Below are positions 28,013-36,005 of a stretch of DNA of 64,000 nucleotides, one piece after another. Within the stretch, counting starts at the first letter, position 1; each line of letters begins with the position of its first letter. This DNA comes from Bacilli bacterium (lineage in GTDB: Bacteria > Bacillota_I > Bacilli_A > RF39 > UBA660): the NCBI GenBank assembly GCA_028708945.1, contig JAQVXV010000005.1, positions 26,303-90,302 on the forward strand, given 5' to 3'. The position numbers and the translations under genes were made by a program. The notes beneath the pieces were generated by a model that was given only the letters and a program-made list of their open reading frames with translations, did not search any database and was not told where the DNA came from.

Positions 28013-30165
28013 CTTATTATCCTTTCAACTTTGACAATATCAGTTATTAATCTAATATCGTCCATAAATTTATTTAACCTCTCTAAAGAAGGTACAGATA
28101 CCGTTATATCAAATAGAAAATCTTCACTACTAGATAATGTGTTAATACTTAAAATATTAATATCGGTGTTAGAAGTTTTCGAAATGATATTCAACAAAAT
28201 ATTTTTGTTTGTATTTGCATGTACTAATATATTAGTTGGATATTTATTAGTAATTGTATCGTTCCACCTTACATCAATTAATCTTTCGTTTCTTTGATTA
28301 ATATTAGGACAGATCATTTGATGAACAGATATTCCATATCCTTTAGTAATATATCCAACGATAAGATCACCAGGAACTGGTCCACAACAAGATGCTATAT
28401 TTACTTTAATGCTGTCTATTCCTTTTACAATGATATCGTTTTTTTGAATAATTTCTTTTACTTTTTGATTTATTTTTTTATTTAAGATAATTTCTTCTTT
28501 CGATTTATTATCAGCATAAATAAGTGAGTATATTTGTGCAAAAGTAATATTGTTATTACCTAATTGATTATATAATTCTTCAATGTTTGAAAACTTAAAT
28601 TCAGATAATATTTTATTAATATTTTCATTAGTTAAGAAGTCATTAAAAGGTATTTTTTTCTTTCTTAGTTCATCTTTTAATAACTCTTCACCTCTTCTTA
28701 AATATTCATATTTGTCAGTTTTATTAAAGAAGTTTTTAATTTTTGTTTTAGCTTGTGATGTCTTAGCCATATTAATCCATTCGCGATTAGGACCAGTTGA
28801 ATTTTTATTGACATTTATTTTTATTATATCGTCGTTATTAAGTTTGTAATCTAGTGGTACAATCGAATTATTTACAATTGCTCCAACCATTTTATCGCCA
28901 ACATCACTATGAACACGATATGCGAAATCGATTGGTGTACTTCCAAATGGTAATTCAATTACATCACCTTTGGGAGTAAAAACATAAATACTTTCTTTAA
29001 ATTCATCTTTTACATTTTTAACAAATTCTTCATCATTAGAATCTTCATTTTTTAATTCCATTATTGTTCTAAAAAATTGAAGTTTTTGTTCCATGGCATT
29101 TTGCATATTAGCTTTTATGCTACCTTTTTCTTTATATGACCAGTGTGATGCAATTCCTAATTCAGCTACCCTATCCATTTCATAAGTTCTTATTTGTATT
29201 TCAAAAAGGTAACCATCTATTCCAAAAACCGTAGTATGTAATGATTGATACATATTTGTTTTAGGCATTGCAATATAGTCTTTAAATCGTTTGGGGATCG
29301 GTCTATATTTAGAATGAATTAGTCCTAAAGTTTGATAACAGTCTTGTTCACTTTCAACATATACTCTAAGGGCAAGTAAATCATATATATCACTAAATTT
29401 GCGCCCTTTATCAAGTTTTTTATAGATACTATAAATACTTTTTGCTCGACCTTTTATTTCATGTTTTATATTGTGAACTGCTAAAAGTTCTGAAACAATA
29501 TTCATCATTTCTTCAACTGTTTTATCACGTTCTACCTTAGATTGATTTAATTTTTGGACAATACTAAAATATATGTCTGGTTTTCCATATCTTAAACTCA
29601 AATCTTGCAATTCACTATTGATACTATTAATTCCTAATCTTTCAGCTATTGGCACTAATATATCTAATGTTTCTTTAGCATTTTCCTTTTGTTTTTTTTC
29701 ACTTAGAACCCATAAAGTTCTCATATTGTGAAGTCGATCTGCTAATTTAATTATAATTACTCGAACATCTTCTGATAAACCAACTAGTATTTTACGATGA
29801 TTAGCAATCATTGCTTCATTATCACCGTTATAATTAAGTTTATTTATTTTAGTCAATCCTAATACTAAAGAAGTTACTTCATCACCAAATTTAGTTCTTA
29901 CTTCTTCTTCAGTAGCATCAGTATCCTCAATTGTATCATGTAAAATTGCTGCTTGAATTGTAGTTGAGTCTGCAAATATATCAGTTAATATATATGCAAC
30001 ATTTAAAGGATGATTTATATAATCTTCCCCAGTTAGTCTTTTTTGGCCAAAATGTTTATCAGCTGCAAATAAAAATGCTTGTTCAATTTTTTTCAGTTCA
30101 GATTCCTCAAGATAATCTTCTAATTTTTTAGAAAGATTTTTAAAAAGTTTTGTAGCTTCTTCCAT
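28009..30165 (-). CDS. rel: Bifunctional (p)ppGpp synthetase/hydrolase Rel
   Basis: Stringent-response enzyme, ~718 aa. An HD hydrolase domain (AAILHDTIEDT) is followed by the synthetase domain (SIYSIYKKL, FSDIYDLLALRVYV, AMPKTNMYQSLHTT). The TGS domain contains YVFTPKGDVIELPFGSTPIDFAY, and the zinc-finger/helical part has ASCCGPVPGD. The ACT domain is at the C-terminus. Both catalytic domains look intact, so it should make and degrade the alarmone. The ATG at 30165 is preferred: AGAGGTG lies 6 nt upstream, whereas the GTG at 30174 overlaps that site. Confidence 0.97.
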   Translation of the reverse strand: MEEATKLFKNLSKKLEDYLEESELKKIEQAFLFAADKHFGQKRLTGEDYINHPLNVAYILTDIFADSTTIQAAILHDTIEDTDATEEEVRTKFGDEVTSLVLGLTKINKLNYNGDNEAMIANHRKILVGLSEDVRVIIIKLADRLHNMRTLWVLSEKKQKENAKETLDILVPIAERLGINSINSELQDLSLRYGKPDIYFSIVQKLNQSKVERDKTVEEMMNIVSELLAVHNIKHEIKGRAKSIYSIYKKLDKGRKFSDIYDLLALRVYVESEQDCYQTLGLIHSKYRPIPKRFKDYIAMPKTNMYQSLHTTVFGIDGYLFEIQIRTYEMDRVAELGIASHWSYKEKGSIKANMQNAMEQKLQFFRTIMELKNEDSNDEEFVKNVKDEFKESIYVFTPKGDVIELPFGSTPIDFAYRVHSDVGDKMVGAIVNNSIVPLDYKLNNDDIIKINVNKNSTGPNREWINMAKTSQAKTKIKNFFNKTDKYEYLRRGEELLKDELRKKKIPFNDFLTNENINKILSEFKFSNIEELYNQLGNNNITFAQIYSLIYADNKSKEEIILNKKINQKVKEIIQKNDIIVKGIDSIKVNIASCCGPVPGDLIVGYITKGYGISVHQMICPNINQRNERLIDVRWNDTITNKYPTNILVHANTNKNILLNIISKTSNTDINILSINTLSSSEDFLFDITVSVPSLERLNKFMDDIRLITDIVKVERIIR

Positions 30166-30179
30166 TTTTTTCACCTCTT

Positions 30180-32417
30180 TTAGGCATTTATACCTTTTAT
30201 TCTTAACTCTTCTACTTCATCTTCATCGAACCATTTTTTCTTAGTTATTTTACCAATTTTCTTTTTTGAAAAATCATACCATAATTGGCATGCTAGAAAA
30301 ATTGATGAATAAACACCAAATATTAATCCAACCAACATCGATATATTGAAGTTTATTATTCCTGGTGGTCCAAATAACATAAGACCAATTACAGGACATA
30401 TTGTTGTTAAAGTTGTTATAATTGTTCTTTCTAAAACTGTCTTTAAACTTGTATTTACAATATCTTTATAATCATCTTTTGATTTTATTGTGTTTTTATA
30501 TTTTTCTTTTGTAATTTCTCGCATTTTATCGAATGTCACTACCGTATCATTTATTGAATAACCAATAATTGAAAGAATCGAAGCAATGAAAATACTTGTT
30601 ACTTCTAATTTAAATACACTAAAGAATATTACAACCATTAAAGCATCGTGGATAAGTGCTATTATACCACTTATTGAATAAGTAAATTCAAATCTAAATG
30701 ATACATATATACCAATAGCTACTATTGCTATTATAAATGATATAATAGCATTCTTTACTAATTCCTTACTTACAATATTAGAAACTACCCCTATTTCGGA
30801 GTCAATATTATATGTCTCTTTAAAATGATTTGTCATTTCCGCTATATTTTCTTCTGTTAAAGTTTCATTTACTTTAAATATAAGAGAATTATCAATTTTT
30901 TCTTTTTCATATATACTATAGCCAAATTGATTTATATCGTTTTCAAGCTTTTTTACGTCTATAGTTTCATTACTAGATACTGCAATAGATGTTCCACCTT
31001 TAAAATCAATTCCTAAGTTCAAACCATTTGTAAAGAATGAAACTATTCCAATTATTATCAATATTGTAGTTCCCGCATAAAAATATTTTCGGTATTTTAT
31101 AAAGTCCATTTTTTGATAAAAAGGAACTTTTTTCTTTTTATTGAATTTAATAAATAATTTAAGTTTATCGTCAAAATAGCCGGTTTTAACAAATAGTGCA
31201 AGTAAATATCTATTAAATAAAACCATTATTAACATTGTTACTAAGATACTTATAATTAACATGGTTGCAAAACCTTTGATAGCACTTTCACCAAAGATGA
31301 ATAAAATAACTCCTACTATTAAAGTCGTAAAATTTGAATCAAAAATTGACATAAATGAATTTTTGTTTCCATTTTCATACGCTACTTGTAATTTGCTACC
31401 TTTTGCTAATTCATCCTTAATTCTTGCAAATGTAATAACTGGAGCATCTATTGCCATTCCAATACCAATTATCAAAGCTGCAATTCCTGGTAAGGTTAAG
31501 ACCCCACCAAATAACCAAAACGATAATAAGGTAAAATATGTATATGCAACAATACAAATACTTGCAATTAATCCCGAAAAATTGAATATAGCAATTATTA
31601 ATATTAGCACTAATAATATACCTATAATACCCGCTTTAAAGGTCTTATCTAAAGTTCCTTCTCCAAAAGAGGCTGTTACTGTTTTAGAAGAAATCTCTTC
31701 TAATTTAACTGATAAACTACCAGAATTTATTAAATCAACTAATTGTTCAACTTCTTCATATTTAAAATTACCACTGATAATTACATCACTAGCAAATCCT
31801 TGTGATACTGTTGCTGCCGACAAACAATTAGATCCTGTCGAACCACATAATGAACCATTATTGGTACTTAAAAACGAATTTTTGTTTTCATCAAAATCTA
31901 GCCATATAACAATACGGTTATCTTGACTTTCACTTATTTTTTTAGTTACTTTATAAAACTCATCTTTATCTATAACACTTAAACTAACGGCATATCCACC
32001 TTTTTCGTCTTGTCCGATTTTAGCGCCGCCACTTTTTAAAACACTACTAGTCATAAGTAAGTTATCGTTGACATCTCTAAATGTCAAAGTAGCTGCTTGA
32101 CTTAATATTTTTCTAGCCTCATCTTGATTGTCGATTCCTGCTAATTGAACACGAATTCGATCATTGCCTTCAACAATAATAACTGGTTCATTTACACCTA
32201 AAATATCGATTCTTTTTAAAATTGTCTTATAAGTTCCAGTAATAACAGAAGGAGTAATTTTTTTTCCATCTATTCCTTTTACTTGATATAAAACTTCAAA
32301 TCCACCTTGTAGATCAAGTCCAAACTTAAGATTTTTTGCAATCATTGGGAATGTTAAACCCATTGCAACTAATATAATTAAAACTATAAAGGAATTTTTA
32401 ATCAGTTTCTTCTTCAT
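30180..32417 (-). CDS. secDF: Protein-export membrane protein SecDF (fused)
   Basis: Single chain of ~745 aa combining SecD (residues 1 to ~420) and SecF (~430 to end), as in Bacillus. The SecD part begins with a membrane helix and the LDLQGGFEVLYQV signature. It has a P1 periplasmic-type domain and the RND helices containing IGIGMAIDAPVITFARIK. The SecF part has GIDFKGGTSIAV, then GYSINDTVVTFDK. It uses proton motive force to help SecYEG secretion. The ATG at 32417 with GGTGA upstream is preferred; another lies at 32429. It overlaps comN. Confidence 0.95.
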   Translation of the reverse strand: MKKKLIKNSFIVLIILVAMGLTFPMIAKNLKFGLDLQGGFEVLYQVKGIDGKKITPSVITGTYKTILKRIDILGVNEPVIIVEGNDRIRVQLAGIDNQDEARKILSQAATLTFRDVNDNLLMTSSVLKSGGAKIGQDEKGGYAVSLSVIDKDEFYKVTKKISESQDNRIVIWLDFDENKNSFLSTNNGSLCGSTGSNCLSAATVSQGFASDVIISGNFKYEEVEQLVDLINSGSLSVKLEEISSKTVTASFGEGTLDKTFKAGIIGILLVLILIIAIFNFSGLIASICIVAYTYFTLLSFWLFGGVLTLPGIAALIIGIGMAIDAPVITFARIKDELAKGSKLQVAYENGNKNSFMSIFDSNFTTLIVGVILFIFGESAIKGFATMLIISILVTMLIMVLFNRYLLALFVKTGYFDDKLKLFIKFNKKKKVPFYQKMDFIKYRKYFYAGTTILIIIGIVSFFTNGLNLGIDFKGGTSIAVSSNETIDVKKLENDINQFGYSIYEKEKIDNSLIFKVNETLTEENIAEMTNHFKETYNIDSEIGVVSNIVSKELVKNAIISFIIAIVAIGIYVSFRFEFTYSISGIIALIHDALMVVIFFSVFKLEVTSIFIASILSIIGYSINDTVVTFDKMREITKEKYKNTIKSKDDYKDIVNTSLKTVLERTIITTLTTICPVIGLMLFGPPGIINFNISMLVGLIFGVYSSIFLACQLWYDFSKKKIGKITKKKWFDEDEVEELRIKGINA

Positions 32418-32691
32418 CTTGTTCACCATAATAAATCTTTCTATCCGTGCTATTTAATTTTTCACGAAGATAATCATCTATAATTGCATTATCGCAATTT
32501 AATATATCACTTACCATTTCATAAAGTGCTAAATTTTTAGATGATTTCCATTTTTTTTCTTTTAAGTAATTCCAAACATCTTCCTCTTTAATATACTTGT
32601 ATCCTTGTCTTTGCATTTCATTTTTTTTTGTATTCAAAGCTGGTTTTAATCTCTCATATAATTCTATTAAAGATGAAAATTCAATATCCAT
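32398..32691 (-). CDS. comN: ComN-like post-transcriptional regulator
   Basis: 97-aa acidic-tailed protein matching the Post_transc_reg/ComN family: a helix (SSLIELYERLKPAL), the conserved YKYIKEEDVWNYL and the terminal DIL..DDYLREKL segment. In Bacillus ComN (YrzD) affects comE mRNA and lies beside secDF, as here. RBS GGAGGTATATGT. It overlaps secDF by about 20 bp and probably leads that transcript. Given comEA and comEC in this genome the same role is plausible but unproven. Confidence 0.8.
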   Translation of the reverse strand: MDIEFSSLIELYERLKPALNTKKNEMQRQGYKYIKEEDVWNYLKEKKWKSSKNLALYEMVSDILNCDNAIIDDYLREKLNSTDRKIYYGEQDEEETD

Positions 32692-32816
32692 ACATATACC
32701 TCCAATTACCTACATACTAATTATATACGAAAATCATTATTTTTTAAAGAAAAATATACTTTTTTTGTTGTTTTAAGTATTAATTTGTGATATATTGAAA
32801 AAGTGCGAGGTGTTTT

Positions 32817-34682
32817 ATGAAAAAAGAAATAATTAAAGAAGAACAGTTATTTCTTGATAATGTATTACACAACATAGATTTAAAAATCGAAGAAGTCAAG
32901 AATGACAAAGAAAATTTTCGAAAGGAAATTGAAGACATTGGAGTTCCAGATTTAGAAGACAGAGGTCTACTTAGAAAATACAAAGAAGCATATTATAAAA
33001 CAAACGGAAAAATTTACAAATTAAAAGAGGATAAAAAAAATACCCATTTCGGGAGACTGGATTTAAAAATTAAGGAAGAAGAAAAAAGAGAATCAATTAT
33101 AATGTATATTGGTGAGAAAAGCATTACTGATTCTAATCATCGCATAATCGTCTACGATTGGCGCAGTCCAGTTGCAAATCTATATTATATGGCAAATCAA
33201 ACTGATTTTAAATATAATGATACTTACTACGATTTATTATTAAAAAGACAAATTGAAATTGAAAACTCAAAACTTATCGATTGTTACGATATATATAAAG
33301 AAGGTGAATCTGTTAATGTAACAGATACTTTTTTATTAAAGATTTTGGAACAGAAAAAAAATAGGAATGAATTTTCAGATATTATTAGAACAATTCAAAG
33401 TAATCAAAATTTAATAATTAGAAATGATGTTATTAGAAATATGGTTGTTCAAGGTGTTGCAGGTTCTGGTAAAACAGTTGTCCTACTCCATCGCATATCG
33501 TACTTATTATATAATTATTCTAATATAGAAAAAGATAAGATTATATTTATCACACCTTCTAAAATATTTGCATCAAAATTAATAAACATTAATAGAAGTT
33601 TATCCTTAAATAATATTACTATGATAACAATGGAGGAATATTATTTCAATAAGATTAAAAAATATCTCCCTGGAATAAAAATAAAGAGCATTAATAAAGA
33701 TTACAATGTAGATAAAGATTTATTGAGTCTCGTTTATTCTAAGGATTTTTATTTCAAAATGGATGAATATATTAAGGAATATCTAAAGGATTTTTCTTTA
33801 GAACTTAAAAAATTAAATATTGAGATAGATTATTTAAATATTTATAAAAGTCTAAATAACGTTGATAATCAAATAAAAAAATTAATTGATAATGACTCAT
33901 GGAATACTTTAGAAGAAAGAGACATTTTAAATAAATTATCAAGTCAAGTTAAATTGCATTTAAAAAGAGAAAATATAAAAAAAATAACCGATATTATCTA
34001 CTCTGATTTAAAAGATGAGTTTAAAATTAAAAAACAACATTGGATAAATTCAAGTACAATTAATAAATATATGGCTCATATTTTGCTATCTATATACCTT
34101 AAATATGGTTATGTAATAAACAATGACTATAAATATATGTTTATTGATGAAATGCAAGATTATAGCTATTTTGAATTTAAAAATGTAATTAGATTAGAAA
34201 ATAGTCCTGTTATAAATTTATATGGAGATATTCATCAAAATTTAAATTCATATATTCAAGATAAAACAATTAAGAATTTAGTTGATATGTTGAAAGAAGA
34301 ATTAAAAACAGATAATGTCGTTTACTTTGAATTAAACGAAAATTATCGTAATAGTAAACAAATAACTGAATATTGTAATACATTTATTGAACAAAAAATG
34401 AATTCGATGGGTATATCTTCTAAAGATGTATTCATTAAAGATATTAAGTTAAACGAAATTATATCAGAAATAAAAAACAATTATGATGAAAAATTTGTTA
34501 TATTAACAAACAATCAAAAAATATTAGATCAATTAGAACCTTATGAAAGATATAGTATTAAAATGGCTAAAGGTTTAGAGTTTTCAAAAGTAATTATAAT
34601 TGATGACGGACTTAATCCTGTTGAAAGATATGTCGGTTTTACAAGAACACTAGATGAATTATATATTTATAATATCATCTAG
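32817..34682 (+). CDS. helD: HelD-like UvrD/Rep superfamily 1 helicase
   Basis: 621 aa. A long N-terminal antiparallel coiled coil (residues ~1-90) typical of HelD is followed by IIVYDWRSPVANLYY. Motif I is GVAGSGKTVVLLHR (near 213), Walker B is FIDEMQDYS (near 443), and motifs IV-VI include NYRNSKQI, AKGLEFSKVIII and YVGFTRTLDELYI. HelD binds RNA polymerase and releases it from stalled complexes. It is shorter than the ~770-aa Bacillus protein, and the region between motifs is reduced. RBS GAGGTG. Single gene with its own terminator, which overlaps its last codons. Confidence 0.88.
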   Translation: MKKEIIKEEQLFLDNVLHNIDLKIEEVKNDKENFRKEIEDIGVPDLEDRGLLRKYKEAYYKTNGKIYKLKEDKKNTHFGRLDLKIKEEEKRESIIMYIGEKSITDSNHRIIVYDWRSPVANLYYMANQTDFKYNDTYYDLLLKRQIEIENSKLIDCYDIYKEGESVNVTDTFLLKILEQKKNRNEFSDIIRTIQSNQNLIIRNDVIRNMVVQGVAGSGKTVVLLHRISYLLYNYSNIEKDKIIFITPSKIFASKLININRSLSLNNITMITMEEYYFNKIKKYLPGIKIKSINKDYNVDKDLLSLVYSKDFYFKMDEYIKEYLKDFSLELKKLNIEIDYLNIYKSLNNVDNQIKKLIDNDSWNTLEERDILNKLSSQVKLHLKRENIKKITDIIYSDLKDEFKIKKQHWINSSTINKYMAHILLSIYLKYGYVINNDYKYMFIDEMQDYSYFEFKNVIRLENSPVINLYGDIHQNLNSYIQDKTIKNLVDMLKEELKTDNVVYFELNENYRNSKQITEYCNTFIEQKMNSMGISSKDVFIKDIKLNEIISEIKNNYDEKFVILTNNQKILDQLEPYERYSIKMAKGLEFSKVIIIDDGLNPVERYVGFTRTLDELYIYNII

Positions 34683-34690
34683 TTTTTTTC
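34650..34690 (+). terminator. Terminator overlapping the helD 3' end
   Basis: CTAGATGA-ATTATA pairs with TATAAT-A-TCATCTAG around a TATT loop and is followed by seven T. Most of the stem is coding sequence for the last helD residues. Confidence 0.8.
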
Positions 34691-34702
34691 ATATATTTTA
34701 AT

Positions 34703-35995
34703 ATGAATAAGTTTATTAAATCAACAATTATATTAGTTATTGGGGGCTTTATAACTAAGTTATTAGGAATGGTTATAAAAATAGTGATAACTAGATTATT
34801 AGGTACCGAGGGTATTGGTATTTATATGTTAGCAATGCCAACATATACTCTTTTTATTGCCCTAGCGCAATTAGGAATGCCTATTGCAATATCTAAATTA
34901 GTATCTGAAAATAAAAGAAATAATAAAAATTTGTTATTTTCATCATTACCAATTTCTTTTATTGTAAATGCTTTAATTTTAATTTTTTTGCTTTTTTCAT
35001 CTAAATATATTGCTGTTAATCTATTACATGAAGAAAGATGTTATTACACTATATTTTCAATCGGTTTTGTACTACCTTTTATTAGTATTTCAAGTATATT
35101 AAGAGGTTATTTTTTTGGTAAAGAAAAAACTTTCCCACATGTTATTTCTAATATTGCCGAAGATATTGTAAGACTTATAACACTTGTAATAGGAATTCCA
35201 ATGTTTTTAATTCAAGGATTAGAATATGCTATTGCTTTTGTACTACTTTCTAATATTATAAGCGAACTAGCATCTATTATTATATTATTACTTTTTATTC
35301 CAAATAAATTTAATATAAAGAAAAAAGATATAATTCCAAATGTTAAAAATGTAGAAGATATTTTAAGTATAAGTTTACCTAGTACAGCATCTAGAATTAT
35401 TGGAAGTATTGGCTACTTTTTAGAACCTATTATTTTAACTTATGTTCTATTAAAAGTAGGATACTCTAATACATATATAATTCATGAGTATGGAATCATA
35501 AATGGTTATGTATTACCATTGTTACTACTTCCCTCTTTTTTTACAAGTGCTATCTCACAAGCTTTACTACCAGTAATTAGTACAAATTACATTAAAGGAA
35601 ATTATCATTATATAAAAAAGAAAATAAAACAAGCTATTGGTATTTCATTAATAATAGGAATTCCAACGACATTATTTTTCTTCTTTTTTGCAGATATTCC
35701 TTTAAAGGTAATTTATGGCACTGATTTAGGAATAAATTATATTAAAATACTAGCACCTATATTCTTATTACATTACATTCAAAGTCCATTAATAACGAGT
35801 CTACAAGGTATCGGAAAGGCTAAGGAAGCTTTTATTGGTACGACAATTGGAATAACTTTAAGGATATTTATACTTTTTATTTTCTCACATTTTAAGATAG
35901 GTCTTTATGGATTAGTAATGGCAACCAGTTTTAATATTATATTTAATACTTTGTACGATTACTTTAAAATAAAAAGAGCATTAAAAAAGACATAA
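34703..35995 (+). CDS. spoVB: SpoVB/MurJ-like polysaccharide flippase (MOP superfamily)
   Basis: 430 aa with 12 or more membrane helices. It begins with GGFITKLLGMVIKIVITRLLGTEGIGIYMLAMP (diagnostic part KLLG..ITRLLGTEGIGIY), the MviN/SpoVB opening. These proteins flip undecaprenyl-linked intermediates; Bacillus SpoVB is needed for spore cortex. In Bacillus spoVB lies next to secDF-comN, which supports the symbol. No convincing ribosome site precedes the ATG, and the helD terminator lies just upstream, so the start or its expression is unusual. A housekeeping MurJ role is the alternative. Confidence 0.75.
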   Translation: MNKFIKSTIILVIGGFITKLLGMVIKIVITRLLGTEGIGIYMLAMPTYTLFIALAQLGMPIAISKLVSENKRNNKNLLFSSLPISFIVNALILIFLLFSSKYIAVNLLHEERCYYTIFSIGFVLPFISISSILRGYFFGKEKTFPHVISNIAEDIVRLITLVIGIPMFLIQGLEYAIAFVLLSNIISELASIIILLLFIPNKFNIKKKDIIPNVKNVEDILSISLPSTASRIIGSIGYFLEPIILTYVLLKVGYSNTYIIHEYGIINGYVLPLLLLPSFFTSAISQALLPVISTNYIKGNYHYIKKKIKQAIGISLIIGIPTTLFFFFFADIPLKVIYGTDLGINYIKILAPIFLLHYIQSPLITSLQGIGKAKEAFIGTTIGITLRIFILFIFSHFKIGLYGLVMATSFNIIFNTLYDYFKIKRALKKT

Positions 35996-36005
35996 ATGTC
36001 TTTTT
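35984..36005. terminator. Bidirectional terminator
   Basis: AAAAAGACAT/ATGTCTTTTT with a 2-nt loop between the convergent spoVB-like gene and the lysine-repeat gene; it overlaps the stop codons of both. Confidence 0.88.
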
